This document shows, one piece after another, positions 28,420 to 39,189 of a stretch of DNA of 64,000 nt. The position numbers and the translations under genes are program-made. Numbering within the stretch: the first letter of the stretch is position 1; the number at the start of each line of letters is the position of its first letter. The DNA comes from Puniceicoccaceae bacterium. GTDB lineage: Bacteria; Verrucomicrobiota; Verrucomicrobiia; Opitutales; Coraliomargaritaceae. The stretch lies in the NCBI GenBank assembly GCA_902603705.1, contig CACKVQ010000004.1:1-64000 (forward strand). Direction: 5' to 3'. Below the pieces are notes generated by a model that saw only the letters and a list, made by a program, of their open reading frames with translations, made no database searches and was not told where the DNA came from.

Positions 28420-29955
28420 CTAAATACTCTCCGCCCGAGGGAAGAGGATAGTTTTTTCACCAAGATCTTTGCCAGTAAGACTATTTCCCCACTCTAACTG
28501 CCCTTCAATTAGGTCAAAATTATCTGTGCCAAGTAGGCCGCGGATTTTATCTGAAATCTCGGGCATAATAGGTGTAAGCATAACGACTGAGAGGCGTAAA
28601 GCTTCTGCCATCGTAGCTAATGAGGTATGTAGAGCTGCTTGATCCTCGGTAGATTCAGACTTTGCGAGCTTCCAAGGAGCGCGAGCTTCGGTGTAGCGGT
28701 TAATTCCAGATATAAAACTAAAGATACGGTCTATCGCTTTATGAAACTGAAAATCCTCAAAAAGTGGGATAAGTTCCTTTTGAATAGCGAACCAAAGCTG
28801 TTTAAGCTCAATCTCGGGAGATTCTTCTATCTCTGCGGCGGGTACTTTACCACCAGAGTATCGGCTGCCCATATTGAGAAGCCGACTTACCAAATTACCA
28901 AGATCGTTGGCTAAGTCACTGTTATAACGGCTCATAAAAAGCTCTAACGAGAACTCCGAATCTTGCCCTACATTCATCTCTCGTGTAACAAAATACCGAA
29001 AGGCGTCTGCGCCGAACTGCTCAATAAGATCAAGGGGTTTGACGACCTCGCCCGAGCTCTTAGACATTTTTGTGCCAGAACTTAGCCACCATCCATGAAC
29101 AAGAAAATGCCTTGGTAACGGTATATCTAGTGCCTTGAGCATGATAGGCCAATAAACAGCGTGTGGAGGCACAAGAATATCTTTACCGATTACATGGTAG
29201 TCAGCAGGCCAGTATTTCTCGAACTCTGCAGTACCATACCCAGCTGCTGTCAAGTAGTTAACAAGAGCATCGAACCAAACATAAGTGACAAAATCGCGAT
29301 CAAAGGGTAATTCGATGCCCCATCCTAGGCGCTCTTTAGGGCGTGAAATGCATAGGTCGTTGAGTGGCTCTTTGAGAAATTGAAGTACATCAGCACCGCG
29401 AAAGCGCGGGTAGATCATTTTCTCATTTGTTTTAATCGCGTCCACAAGCCATTCACGGTACTGTGCTAGCTTAAAGAAGTAGTTTGTCTCGGTGACCTCA
29501 GTAACCTCGCCGTATATCGGGGGCCACTCACCACCGACTTTTTCTTTTTCGGTGACGAATTGCTCCTGCCTAACGCTATAGAAACCGTTATATTCAGCCT
29601 TATATATCTCCCCGTTATCATAGAGTTCCTGTAAAATACTTTGCACAGTTGCTTTGTGGCGCACCTCAGTCGTACGAATGTAGTCATCGTTCGAAATCTG
29701 GAGTGCAGCACAGAGACCCTGGAACTCGTATGCAAGACGGTCGCAAACTTCAATCTCAGGTACACCTTGCTTCTGGGCAGACATCTGGACTTTTTGGCCA
29801 TGTTCGTCTAGCCCAGTAAGAAATTTGACATCATCCCCCATCAAACGACGAAAACGAGCTACAATGTCAGTGAGAACTTTTTCGTAGGCGTGACCGAGGT
29901 GCGGCGAACCATTAGCGTAGTCGATTGCAGTGGTGATGTAGAACTTTTTACTCAT
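28420..29955 (-). CDS. metG: Methionyl-tRNA synthetase
   Basis: A class I aminoacyl-tRNA synthetase that charges tRNA-Met. The 511-aa protein has the HIGH-type motif PHLGHAYEK near residue 18 and KMSKS in GTKMSKSSGEVV. The segment between the Rossmann halves (NGFYSVRQEQFVTEKE) lacks the CxxC zinc-knuckle pairs of the longer E. coli-type enzyme. The C-terminal dimerisation domain is also absent, giving the short MetRS form. It is probably cotranscribed with purH downstream. Confidence 0.94.
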   Translation of the reverse strand: MSKKFYITTAIDYANGSPHLGHAYEKVLTDIVARFRRLMGDDVKFLTGLDEHGQKVQMSAQKQGVPEIEVCDRLAYEFQGLCAALQISNDDYIRTTEVRHKATVQSILQELYDNGEIYKAEYNGFYSVRQEQFVTEKEKVGGEWPPIYGEVTEVTETNYFFKLAQYREWLVDAIKTNEKMIYPRFRGADVLQFLKEPLNDLCISRPKERLGWGIELPFDRDFVTYVWFDALVNYLTAAGYGTAEFEKYWPADYHVIGKDILVPPHAVYWPIMLKALDIPLPRHFLVHGWWLSSGTKMSKSSGEVVKPLDLIEQFGADAFRYFVTREMNVGQDSEFSLELFMSRYNSDLANDLGNLVSRLLNMGSRYSGGKVPAAEIEESPEIELKQLWFAIQKELIPLFEDFQFHKAIDRIFSFISGINRYTEARAPWKLAKSESTEDQAALHTSLATMAEALRLSVVMLTPIMPEISDKIRGLLGTDNFDLIEGQLEWGNSLTGKDLGEKTILFPRAESI

Positions 29956-30005
29956 AGAAAACCGTGGAACTTGAGTGATTTCCTAACCGGGTGCAAGCGT
30001 GGTAT

Positions 30006-31517
30006 TTAATCTGGTAGTATAGCTTCAACCACAAGCTGACTATTACCCCTATAGAAGTTGGGTTGTACGATTAAACTAGATTCACCCGTCCCAATTAAAT
30101 TTTGTAAACCACCTTCTCTGATTAGGCTCTGATCGGAATAATAAGCTGGCCAGAGACGGTCTAAAACTTTGAGGCGAAGTGGATCAATGCTTAAAATTGT
30201 AGCTTCTACCTCGAAGAGTTTCGCAACATAGTCAGATAATTCATTGTCACTTAATTCGTTGAGAAATGCACCATCCGGAAAATTAAGCGTTCCTGAATAA
30301 TTAGAAACGTTAAGAGCAGGCTGGAAATCAAGCGTGTCATTACCTTCACTAAGTCTGCCCTTGTTCTCAAATGGCATAATCGAAAAGCGCGCATAAATAG
30401 GAAAGTGATCCGATGCACCGCCTCCAGCCTCACCCGCAAAATGCCACTTTAGTGGGCGACCAATTGCATCCGCGTTAGTTCCAGGTAGGATCAGCTGGCG
30501 AAAACTACCATCCACATAACTAATACCTCTTTCATCATAGAGTCCTGGCGTAAGTATCATATGCATGAGCGTGCCGATATGACCACGCCATACTTCGGCG
30601 TAACGCTCTTGCGCTGGCAACTCATACCACAAATTATAAAGGTCATTTTCTATGAAACTTTCGCAACCTGAAGATCCAAGAATATCATTTATGCCAGTCT
30701 GTATATCTGGATAAAGGCTGGAATGATTATAGTGCGAATTGAGATCCCCCAATACAATTATATCAGACATCGGGTCTGCATCTAAGCGATCATCGATTAG
30801 ACTACGTAAGACTTCCGCATTCTTAACACGGATAGGCTCACGTGTAGGATTTGAGGCGCCAGATTTCCAGTGATTTACGAATACGATGAGCAGGTGTCCG
30901 TTGATTCGAATTTCTGCCTCTATTATATCACGCGCTTGCTCCAGAGGATGGAAACGCACTTCATCTAAAGGGAAGCGAGAAAAAATAGCGTTAGTATGCG
31001 CAATTTTGGACTCAAGGCCTCTGGAAGGTGAAGTAGCGACCTCGTATCCAATCATTCCACTCTCTGCCAGAGCCTTGGCTAGCCACAACTCAACAGGAAA
31101 GCCTGCGTATGTCTGCTGCCAAGCATCTCCGAGCATTTCAGATACAGTTAAGTGGACATACTTTTCCAAAAAATCATCTATATCTATGATAGAATTATGC
31201 GGTGTAAGATCAGCCTCTAGCTCTTGGAAAAAAATAAGCTCTGGTCCGGCGCCTCCATCAACAGCCTTAAGAACCGAAGCGATTGTTTCGAGCTTGGTAA
31301 GTAATTTAGCCCGACTGTATCCAAATGGATCTGTTTGAATGTCTTGCTCATAATCACTAAACATTGAGAGTCCATCGAGATCAAAGAGATTCTCCACATT
31401 GTAAGTAAGAACTGTGAATTCGTCACTGTTCTCAGCTAAAAGCTGAGACTGAGCGCATACCTTTATAATAAGCAGTGGGAGGACTAGGGACAAGCACTTG
31501 TGGATTAGAGAACACAT
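30006..31517 (-). CDS. Secreted endonuclease/exonuclease/phosphatase-family protein
   Basis: The 503-aa precursor has a signal peptide (CLSLVLPLLIIKVCAQ) and an EEP-fold domain. Visible motifs are LTYNVENLFD (first catalytic Asn), FFQELEAD (metal-binding Glu), VNHWKSGAS, VLGDLNSHYN, and GASDHFPI (catalytic Asp-His). The last 110 residues form an extra region of unknown fold. The family includes secreted DNases and phosphatases, and the substrate is not evident. It may help scavenge phosphorus or nucleotides outside the inner membrane, which is inference. Confidence 0.82.
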   Translation of the reverse strand: MCSLIHKCLSLVLPLLIIKVCAQSQLLAENSDEFTVLTYNVENLFDLDGLSMFSDYEQDIQTDPFGYSRAKLLTKLETIASVLKAVDGGAGPELIFFQELEADLTPHNSIIDIDDFLEKYVHLTVSEMLGDAWQQTYAGFPVELWLAKALAESGMIGYEVATSPSRGLESKIAHTNAIFSRFPLDEVRFHPLEQARDIIEAEIRINGHLLIVFVNHWKSGASNPTREPIRVKNAEVLRSLIDDRLDADPMSDIIVLGDLNSHYNHSSLYPDIQTGINDILGSSGCESFIENDLYNLWYELPAQERYAEVWRGHIGTLMHMILTPGLYDERGISYVDGSFRQLILPGTNADAIGRPLKWHFAGEAGGGASDHFPIYARFSIMPFENKGRLSEGNDTLDFQPALNVSNYSGTLNFPDGAFLNELSDNELSDYVAKLFEVEATILSIDPLRLKVLDRLWPAYYSDQSLIREGGLQNLIGTGESSLIVQPNFYRGNSQLVVEAILPD

Positions 31518-31616
31518 ATCATAATAATAAAATTACCAAAGCTAAATTCAGTATTACAAATCTACTATCATCACCCGATTGAATGAAAAAAATTTTATAT
31601 TCGGTACGATTGATGT

Positions 31617-32450
31617 TTAGGGCAGCCAAGGGTACTGCTTGAAATCTGGTGAGCGTTTTTCATTCCAAGCTTTGCGTCCTTCTTCTCCCTCTTCGGTCAA
31701 GTAGTAAAGCAAAGTCGCGTTACCTGCAAGTTCTTGCAGGCCTTGCTGACCATCGACGTCCGCATTAAAGGCAGCTTTTAGGCAACGAATCGACAGCGGA
31801 CTGTGCTGGAGCACCTCAGTGGCCCATCGCACACCTTCGGACTCAAGCTCTTCGTTTGGAACAACTTTATTTACCAAGCCCATTTCGAGAGCTTCCTCTG
31901 CGTTATATCGACGGCAGAGATACCAAATTTCACGCGCTTTTTTCTGGCCAACAATACGGGCTAGATAGCTAGCTCCAAAGCCACCGTCAAAACTGCCTAC
32001 CTTCGGCCCAGTCTGTCCAAATACCGCATTATCTGCGGCAATTGTGAGATCACAAACCACGTGCAGGACCTGTCCTCCTCCGATGGCATAACCCGCGACT
32101 AAAGCGATTATCACCTTAGGCATGGAACGGATAAGCTTTTGTAGGTCAAGAACGTTCAGGCGAGGCACTCCGTCTTTACCTATATAGCCACCGGCTTTAT
32201 GCCCGCGGATCTTTTGATCTCCACCAGAACAGAAAGCAAACTCACCGTCGCTCTGAGGATTCATTCCTGTAAGCAGCACAACACCAATGGAGACGTCCTC
32301 TTTCGCATCCGTAAACGCTTCAATCATCTCCGCTACTGTATCCGGAGTGAATGCATTACGCCGGTGGGGTCGATTAATCGTAACCTTGGCGATACCATTA
32401 GATTTCTCGTAAATAATTTCTTCAAACTCATGGACTTTTTTCCAATTCAT
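31617..32450 (-). CDS. menB: 1,4-dihydroxy-2-naphthoyl-CoA synthase MenB
   Basis: This crotonase-fold enzyme closes the naphthoate ring in menaquinone synthesis. From the ATG at 32450 ([16 protein letters not shown]) it is 277 aa, the usual size; the 15 upstream codons look like a spurious hydrophobic extension. Motifs include [28 protein letters not shown] (oxyanion region), [16 protein letters not shown], and [13 protein letters not shown], which separate MenB from generic enoyl-CoA hydratases. Other men genes are not in the window. Confidence 0.92.
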   Translation of the reverse strand: MNWKKVHEFEEIIYEKSNGIAKVTINRPHRRNAFTPDTVAEMIEAFTDAKEDVSIGVVLLTGMNPQSDGEFAFCSGGDQKIRGHKAGGYIGKDGVPRLNVLDLQKLIRSMPKVIIALVAGYAIGGGQVLHVVCDLTIAADNAVFGQTGPKVGSFDGGFGASYLARIVGQKKAREIWYLCRRYNAEEALEMGLVNKVVPNEELESEGVRWATEVLQHSPLSIRCLKAAFNADVDGQQGLQELAGNATLLYYLTEEGEEGRKAWNEKRSPDFKQYPWLP

Positions 32451-32547
32451 ATGTATAGATAAAACGACAAAAAGAACAAAGACAACCGTCTTCACAGGTA
32501 AAATCGCCTAGACCGCAATGTATATATGTACAAAGACGGTCCGAAAT

Positions 32548-32769
32548 CTAGTAATGCGAAGGTTTTTCGTCAGTGGGCATACCGCTGGAGCTTTCTGAAC
32601 CAAGCTCGAAAATAGCCAAAATCTGCGCATTTTGATCATTGGATATTTTGATTATCAAGTCTGCGCGTTATGAAAGCTTCAATATCTCGGAATCTTGTTC
32701 CTCTATGTGTTTATCCAAATAAGCGATACGGCTCTCTAGATATTTTAATGACCAATGGAAATTTGACAT
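32548..32769 (-). pseudogene. Small ORF interrupted by an in-frame TAA
   Basis: In the 354-bp gap between menB and glgB the minus strand has an ATG at 32769, then MSNFHWSLKYLESRIAYLDK and an acidic helix up to TAA at 32670-32668 (33 aa, heptad-like). The same frame continues without another stop for 39 codons (ADLIIKISNDQNAQILAIFE and then SGMPTDEKPSHY) to TAG at 32550-32548. Both halves look coding. It could be a 73-codon gene broken by one nonsense mutation, a 33-aa small protein, or two reading units. No homolog is recognised. Confidence 0.4.
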
Positions 32770-32804
32770 TTTAAACTAATGTTGAAGGTGAAAAATATAT
32801 AGAC

Positions 32805-35108
32805 TTAATTATGAAGACGAAATACGCTAATTGAAAGAGGAGGAAGTTGAATATTAATAGAATATGGACGTCCGTCCCATTCGACTGAATCACCCTCTAC
32901 GCCACCGCTATTACCGAATCCCAGACCTCCATAATACTCTTCATCTGTGTTCAGAACTTCCTTCCAAAAGCCTAAGTGTGGTACACCAATGCGGAAGCCC
33001 TCACGAAGCACAGGAGTAAAATTGGCTATCACAACACAGTCATCTTTCGGTTCAAATCCCTTTCGAATAAAAGACAAAACGCTATTATCCGCATCTGTGC
33101 AATTAATCCATTCAAACCCTTCAGGACTATAATCACCTTGCGCCAGCGTAGGTATTATTCGATAGAGTCGATTTAGATCTCGAACCACACTTTGTATACC
33201 TTTGTGCTCTGTATATTGAAGAAGGTGCCAATCTAGGCTTTTACTGTGATTCCACTCAGAAGATTGGCCGAAATCACTACCCATAAAAAGCGTTTTTTTG
33301 CCCGGCCACATCCACATAAGTGCATAAAGTAAACGAAGTTGGTGCGCCTTATCTGAAATAGCGCCACCTGGCATTTTATACAGCATCGAAGACTTACCAT
33401 GGACGATTTCGTCATGAGAAAAAACAAGAGTAAAATTCTCAGAATACTGATAAAGCATCCCAAAGGAAAGTTGCTTGTGCTCATATTTGCGGTGTATAGG
33501 ATCTTTCTCGAAATAATTAAGAATATCGTGCATCCATCCCATATTCCATTTCATGTCAAAACCTAGGCCACCCTCTGCTGTGGGACTAGTAACACCAGGA
33601 AAAGCAGTCGAGTCTTCTGCAATCATTAAAGTGCCGGGGAAATATTTATGCACAAGGTCGTTGGTCTGACGGAGAAAATCGATTGCTTCTAAGTTTTCTC
33701 GGCCGCCGTACTTGTTTGGAATCCACTGTCCTTCATCTCTAGAATAATCTAAATAGAGCATCGAAGCAACAGCATCCACACGCAAGCCGTCGATGTGGTA
33801 GCGCTCGAACCAAGCAAGCGCGGATGCGATTAGAAAACTTCGCACCTCGTCACGCCCATAGTTAAAAATTAAAGTGCCCCAGTCTTGATGAATGCCCTGG
33901 CGCGGGTCGGCATGCTCGTAAAGGGCACTTCCATCAAACTCAGCGAGTGCAAAGCTGTCATTTGGAAAGTGCGCAGGAACCCAGTCCATAATAACACCTA
34001 TTTCATTTTGATGTAAAATATCCACAAGATACTTAAAATCGCCTGGCGTGCCGAAGCGCTGGGTAGGGGCAAAGAATCCAGTAACTTGATAGCCCCATGA
34101 AGCCTCATACGGGTGCTCTGATAGCGGCATAAATTCGACATGTGTATAATGCATATCTTTGATATACTCAACTAGTTCATGAGCTAGCTTTCGATAGCTA
34201 AAGGTTTGCAACTTGTCATCCGCTTGCGCCTTCCATGATCCAAGATGAATTTCGTAAATTGAGATAGGCTTATTTTTCCAATCGGTCTTAGCGCGTCGGT
34301 CCATCCATCTAGTGTCACTCCACTCATAGTTGCCATCTACAGGATAGACTATGGATGAATTATTCGGGGGCGCTTCAAAAAATGTACCGTATGGATCGGT
34401 CTTAAGAAGTGGACTTCCACAAGTAGTGCCTATTTCGTACTTGTATTTCATCCCCGTCTCTAGACCGGGTATGAAAAGTTCCCAAATACCAGAGTCCCCC
34501 AGACTGCGCATAGGGTGATAGCGCCCATCCCAATTATTGAAGTCGCCGACCACAGAAACACGCACAGCGGTTGGTGCCCATAGTGCAAAGGATACACCAG
34601 ATACACCATTCTTCGTGCATAGGTGTGAGCCCATTTTCTGATACACGTGGTGATCACTTCCCTCATTAAAAAGGTGGATATCATCTTCAGATAGTACAGG
34701 GAGAAAACTGTACGGATCAAAAAATCTGCGTATTTCGCCTTTATAACTCTCGGCTTGGAGCATGTATTTAAAAAAGTCGACTCGCCCTAGAATAATCCCC
34801 TCGAAAAAGCCATCTTCAGTCACTCGCTTTAGTTTATAGCAAGGCCCATCCAAATTAGTAGTGTCGATAACCTCACAGGTTCTAGTATCTTTTAAGTACG
34901 CACGCACAACAAGACCCTTAGTTTTATTCTTCGTGAAAGGATGCATACCCAGTATTGAGTGGGGTTGAGCACTGCTCGCACTCGTTATGGATTTTATATC
35001 CTTTTTTCCTATTATCACAATTTGGAGTGAAAGCAATCTAAAATAACATGCAAGACTCTTACCTCGCTTACAACTTGCCACCCGATTATTTAGCTTAAAT
35101 AATAGCAC
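32805..35108 (-). CDS. glgB: 1,4-alpha-glucan branching enzyme GlgB
   Basis: GlgB introduces alpha-1,6 branches into glycogen. The protein has an N-terminal CBM48 module (ALWAPTAVRVSVVGDFNNWDGR) and a GH13 catalytic domain. Active-site segments are GVIMDWVPAHF, DGLRVDAVASMLYLDY (nucleophile Asp), IAEDSTAFPGV (acid/base Glu) and FSHDEIVHGKSSML. Translation could start at GTG 35108 (767 aa) or GTG 35018 (737 aa, closer to the family length); the first 30 residues are not conserved. The start is 36 bp from the divergent tsaB, so the promoters overlap. Confidence 0.92.
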   Translation of the reverse strand: MLLFKLNNRVASCKRGKSLACYFRLLSLQIVIIGKKDIKSITSASSAQPHSILGMHPFTKNKTKGLVVRAYLKDTRTCEVIDTTNLDGPCYKLKRVTEDGFFEGIILGRVDFFKYMLQAESYKGEIRRFFDPYSFLPVLSEDDIHLFNEGSDHHVYQKMGSHLCTKNGVSGVSFALWAPTAVRVSVVGDFNNWDGRYHPMRSLGDSGIWELFIPGLETGMKYKYEIGTTCGSPLLKTDPYGTFFEAPPNNSSIVYPVDGNYEWSDTRWMDRRAKTDWKNKPISIYEIHLGSWKAQADDKLQTFSYRKLAHELVEYIKDMHYTHVEFMPLSEHPYEASWGYQVTGFFAPTQRFGTPGDFKYLVDILHQNEIGVIMDWVPAHFPNDSFALAEFDGSALYEHADPRQGIHQDWGTLIFNYGRDEVRSFLIASALAWFERYHIDGLRVDAVASMLYLDYSRDEGQWIPNKYGGRENLEAIDFLRQTNDLVHKYFPGTLMIAEDSTAFPGVTSPTAEGGLGFDMKWNMGWMHDILNYFEKDPIHRKYEHKQLSFGMLYQYSENFTLVFSHDEIVHGKSSMLYKMPGGAISDKAHQLRLLYALMWMWPGKKTLFMGSDFGQSSEWNHSKSLDWHLLQYTEHKGIQSVVRDLNRLYRIIPTLAQGDYSPEGFEWINCTDADNSVLSFIRKGFEPKDDCVVIANFTPVLREGFRIGVPHLGFWKEVLNTDEEYYGGLGFGNSGGVEGDSVEWDGRPYSINIQLPPLSISVFRLHN

Positions 35109-35144
35109 TATAGTGCGTGGTAATAAAACATTAATAAAACACCA

Positions 35145-35807
35145 ATGAAACAGAAAATCGAACTAGTGATCGACTGCGCAGGTAGCAGCATATTCGTGGG
35201 TGTGCTGGATCATAAATTCAACTGGCAAAGTCAAATAAGCTGTGAAGGAACTGCTCTTGAAAATCTGTTTTCTTCAGTCGAAGCTGCGCTAAAAAATGCT
35301 GGTATTAAGCTCAGTAGTTTGAGCGGCTTTGTTTACTGCGAAGGCCCTGGATCCGTTCTAGGACTTAGATTGTGCGCCATGGCTATTGAAACATGGCGCC
35401 GACTTTATCCTAACTGCTCTGAGCTATACAAATATAATAGCCTGCAGCTTAGCTCTCTTATCCTACTAGAAGATAATGCCGATTTAAAAGATGCTCTAAT
35501 TGTTAGTGACTGGAAGAAAGGGGCTTGGAATTCGATACAAATAAGAGCAACCTATACCGAAAAGTTGAAGGTGATTGATGACGACGCTCTTAAATTGTGG
35601 AACGGCAAGCTCTATCATCTGCCACAGAGAAAAGGCTGGCAGAGCCCACCACTAGAAGCGAAGACCCTTTTATATTCTCCAGAGCGAATATCTGAGCTAC
35701 GTCTACATACTGCCGCTTTTAAAGCGACCGACCAAGTAGACATCTACAATAATGCGGCAAATACATTTCAAAAATGGACGCCCAAAAGGCATGGCAAAAA
35801 AGCATAA
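35145..35807 (+). CDS. tsaB: tRNA threonylcarbamoyladenosine biosynthesis protein TsaB
   Basis: TsaB is the inactive-kinase-fold scaffold that pairs with TsaD and TsaE in t6A synthesis. The 220-aa protein begins with the ASKHA-type strand VIDCAGSSIFVGVLD. It contains the YeaZ-type signature FVYCEGPGSVLGLRL, equivalent to GPGSFTGLR. The C-terminal half is diverged. It is first in a run of same-strand genes (alr 18 bp downstream, then lptD and scpA). TsaE is encoded at 3163. Confidence 0.82.
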   Translation: MKQKIELVIDCAGSSIFVGVLDHKFNWQSQISCEGTALENLFSSVEAALKNAGIKLSSLSGFVYCEGPGSVLGLRLCAMAIETWRRLYPNCSELYKYNSLQLSSLILLEDNADLKDALIVSDWKKGAWNSIQIRATYTEKLKVIDDDALKLWNGKLYHLPQRKGWQSPPLEAKTLLYSPERISELRLHTAAFKATDQVDIYNNAANTFQKWTPKRHGKKA

Positions 35808-35825
35808 ACACCTATCCACCAAAAG

Positions 35826-36974
35826 ATGCCCAAAGAACAAAAAGTTTCCTTACACCGCTGCTGGGCCGAGATTGACCTGTTTGCTTTTGAACGTAACTTA
35901 AAAAGCATACAGAAAGCACTGCCAAGACACGTTCGGTATCTTGCAGTGGTCAAGGCCGATGCATACGGTCATGGCATGCCTCAAATAGTAAAGCGCTTGA
36001 TGCAAAGTGGCGTTGATTGCTTCGCGGTAGCCAACGCTATAGAAGCTATCGAAATTCGCCAGATAGGCGCTGGATGGCCAATCCTTTTACTGAGTCCCTT
36101 ACTACCAGAGGAAGATGAGCTCCTGATCGAGCACGATCTTACCGCAACCGTGAGTACGCTCGGCGAATGCGAGCGCCTACACAGCCTCGCTACCAAGAGA
36201 AAAACTACAATAAAGGTTCACTTAAAAGTAGATACAGGAATGGGTCGTTTAGGCATCTGGTATACACAAGCCCATGCTCTGCTTGAATCAATCAATACAA
36301 TGCCCAGGCTGGAATTAAGAGGTATATATACTCACTTTTCAAGTGCTAGTAGCGATCTAGTCTTTACTCAGAATCAAAGAGAGCGTTTTCTAGCAGTAAT
36401 CGATCAGGCTAGACCACTAACCGAAGGCTTACTCATTCACGCTGATAATTCCGCCAGCATCGATACTCTTTGCCTGAATAGCCCTTTTAATGCTGTTCGT
36501 ATAGGCCTGCTTCAGTTTGGAATTCCACCCTATCCTGAGTCTGCACTTGGTACCGTCAGCGTAGAGCCTGTTTTCAGCTTTCACACCCGTGTCAGCCTAG
36601 TCAAAGAGCTACCCACTGGAACTGACATCAGCTACGGACGTAGCTGTCGATTAGTGCGCGACTCGCGAATCGCCATACTGACTGCTGGTTATGCAGACGG
36701 AATCCCAATAGGCCTAAGTAACCGAGGCAAAGTGCTACTTCACGGCAAACGCTGCCCGATCCTTGGACGCGTGACGATGGATCAGACAATTATAGACGTC
36801 ACTGACTGTCCGCCTACGAAGATCGGTGACCACGCAGTGTTGATAGGAAAAGATCAAGAAGTAGAGATCACAGCCACCAATTTCAGCCAAATTGCTAGCA
36901 CAATAGTGTGGGAGACTCTGTGCTCCGTGACCAAACGTGTTACCCGCGTCTATACTGGAGCCCGTGAACTTTAA
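35826..36974 (+). CDS. alr: Alanine racemase
   Basis: This PLP enzyme makes D-alanine for peptidoglycan. The 382-aa protein has the PLP-lysine motif [11 protein letters not shown], the substrate loop [10 protein letters not shown], and the C-terminal-domain tyrosine region SYGRSCRL, with [11 protein letters not shown] further on. Length is typical. It lies 18 bp after tsaB and 61 bp before the lptD-like gene, all on the + strand. Confidence 0.95.
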   Translation: MPKEQKVSLHRCWAEIDLFAFERNLKSIQKALPRHVRYLAVVKADAYGHGMPQIVKRLMQSGVDCFAVANAIEAIEIRQIGAGWPILLLSPLLPEEDELLIEHDLTATVSTLGECERLHSLATKRKTTIKVHLKVDTGMGRLGIWYTQAHALLESINTMPRLELRGIYTHFSSASSDLVFTQNQRERFLAVIDQARPLTEGLLIHADNSASIDTLCLNSPFNAVRIGLLQFGIPPYPESALGTVSVEPVFSFHTRVSLVKELPTGTDISYGRSCRLVRDSRIAILTAGYADGIPIGLSNRGKVLLHGKRCPILGRVTMDQTIIDVTDCPPTKIGDHAVLIGKDQEVEITATNFSQIASTIVWETLCSVTKRVTRVYTGAREL

Positions 36975-37035
36975 GATGACGCACTGTGCATAAAAGACTT
37001 GTCCAGGGAAAATACTGGACACATGATTCAAAACC

Positions 37036-39177
37036 GTGCTTACAAACGCTCGGAATAGTTATTTTTTTCTTACTTTAATGCTTTCATTTTCCCTGAAAGC
37101 TGCACTACCTGAACTCAGCTCTATCGAGCCGCTGCAATTTGACGAAGACTCTCAAAGGCTCGTAGCCCGAGGTGATGCGCGCCTAGAATTTGACGATACA
37201 CGAATTCAGGCAGATCGTATCACCTACTACCAAGATTACATGCTAGCTGATGCGAATGGTAATGTCACAATTACACAGGAGGGAGAGCGCTTGCTCGCTC
37301 AGCGTATTAACTTCGATCTTAGTGAAAACATATTTTTTATGGACAAGGTACGCACTGGAAAATGGCCCTACTATCTGAGCGCTTTGAGCGGAGGTGGCAC
37401 CGCAGAAACCAGTGCAGTCCAAGAATCTACGCTCTATTACGGAAACCCTGGCTCTTTTACTCTAAATATACTCGCTAAGGAAGCTAGATATACCAGTGAT
37501 AATACAGGCCAATATATAACAGTGGATGGCGCTACCCTTCGTTTGGGGATTATGCCTTTTTTTTACTTACCAAGCCATACCCATAGTCTGGGGGAGAGCA
37601 TAGGCATGATAGACTTTAACATTGGCACAGATAGTGCGCTCGGCCAATACATGCAATCTACCACTCTTTTCCCATTGAATTCCTGGCTGCGCATAGGCGC
37701 TAATATTGATTATTACAGCAAGCGTGGTATTTTGACAGGTCCAACGTCACAATATGTATATCATTCCCCAACTCAAAGCATACGCGGGGCTTTAACGACT
37801 GGTTATATTGACGATAAGGGTGATGTTTCTGAGCTAAAATTGGACAGATTGAACCGCCCAATTGAACAAAATCGGGGCTTTGCCGAATGGCGTCATAAAC
37901 AAGCTCAGGGAGAACGCTTTTCTGCAACTGCATCGCTTAGTTACTGGGAAGATTCGGAAGTTACACGCGACTTTCGTGATGATATTTTTAACGAAAATCA
38001 ACGTCCAGACACTTTTCTCGAAGCCGCTTACACTGGCGACAACTTCTTCCTATCAGCCTTCAGTCGCTTTAGCCCTAATAATTTTCAATTAATTCAAGAA
38101 CGCTTGCCAGAAATTCGCTTCGACTTACTACCAACAGAAATCTCAGATACAAACATCTACCACCAGATGTCTGCGAGCTATGTGCAACTACGAGAAAGAT
38201 TCGATGGAAATACACCCAGACTTGATTATAATAAAGAGTCTACGCGTGTAGACCTCAGTTATCGAGCCGAGCGACCATTTAATCTGAAAGATTGGCTCAC
38301 GCTGACACCAATCGCTGGTGCCCGTTTAAGTAATTACAGCGATCAAAAAGTAAAATCCCATGAGACAGCCATAAATAAAGAATATAGCCGCGAGATTTTT
38401 GAACTTGGTTTAGATCTAGAAGCACGCGCTCATGCCAGTTATCCAACGGTCAACGAAACCTGGGGGATTGATGGGCTACGTCATGTCGTGCACCCGGTTG
38501 TTCGCTACCGCTATTTCTCAGATCCTGATAATGTTAATGAAATCGCTGCTATCGATCGTCAGGTCTTTGATTTGAATCGCCCATTACTAGACTTGAGCGA
38601 TTTAAGGAATATTGATGAAATTTCTGACACCCACTTGATCCGCTTAGGAGTGGAAACCTTATTTCAAACAAGAGCAAGAGATTATGGATCTCGTAACTTG
38701 GCGGCACTTAATTTATACCAAGATATACTTTTTAAGAAAAATGTTGGCTATGATGGCTCAAAACAAGAAACCTTTAATGCTACTTGGGTTGAACTCATCA
38801 TGAACCCTGCCCCTTGGTTGAAATTCGACCTAGCTAGTCGCTTTCATACAGAGCGTTTCACCTTACAAGAGTTGAGAACTAGAACCGCCCTAAAAAGCGG
38901 TGAGGTGTGGGAACTTGGCTTTTCGACTGACTTGCTAAATGAAAATATTGATCAATACCGGCTAGATTTTGTCTATCGCATTAATGAGCGCCACGATTTC
39001 GTTACTGATTTAAACTTTGATGCTAAGAAGGGCGACTTAATTAGAGCAAGGCTTGGCATGCGCACACGCATAGGAAGTACATGGGAGTTGCTCTACGCGC
39101 TAACATTCAGGGAAAATGCACGCCGCGAAAGCGATTTTTCATTCGATATTCAAATGCACCTTGCACATAATAACTAA
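37036..39177 (+). CDS. lptD: LPS-assembly outer-membrane protein LptD-like
   Basis: LptD inserts lipopolysaccharide into the outer leaflet. The 713-aa precursor starts at GTG 37036 with a signal peptide (FFLTLMLSFSLKA). It has an OstA-like jellyroll of about 150 residues (LVARGDARLEFDDTRIQAD, NGNVTITQEGERLLAQ), then a long beta-barrel with alternating strands. The protein contains no cysteine at all, so the disulfide switch of E. coli LptD cannot operate. The LptA-like partner is encoded at 42127 on the other strand. scpA follows after 12 bp. Confidence 0.82.
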   Translation: MLTNARNSYFFLTLMLSFSLKAALPELSSIEPLQFDEDSQRLVARGDARLEFDDTRIQADRITYYQDYMLADANGNVTITQEGERLLAQRINFDLSENIFFMDKVRTGKWPYYLSALSGGGTAETSAVQESTLYYGNPGSFTLNILAKEARYTSDNTGQYITVDGATLRLGIMPFFYLPSHTHSLGESIGMIDFNIGTDSALGQYMQSTTLFPLNSWLRIGANIDYYSKRGILTGPTSQYVYHSPTQSIRGALTTGYIDDKGDVSELKLDRLNRPIEQNRGFAEWRHKQAQGERFSATASLSYWEDSEVTRDFRDDIFNENQRPDTFLEAAYTGDNFFLSAFSRFSPNNFQLIQERLPEIRFDLLPTEISDTNIYHQMSASYVQLRERFDGNTPRLDYNKESTRVDLSYRAERPFNLKDWLTLTPIAGARLSNYSDQKVKSHETAINKEYSREIFELGLDLEARAHASYPTVNETWGIDGLRHVVHPVVRYRYFSDPDNVNEIAAIDRQVFDLNRPLLDLSDLRNIDEISDTHLIRLGVETLFQTRARDYGSRNLAALNLYQDILFKKNVGYDGSKQETFNATWVELIMNPAPWLKFDLASRFHTERFTLQELRTRTALKSGEVWELGFSTDLLNENIDQYRLDFVYRINERHDFVTDLNFDAKKGDLIRARLGMRTRIGSTWELLYALTFRENARRESDFSFDIQMHLAHNN

Positions 39178-39189
39178 TCAGCCACTACC

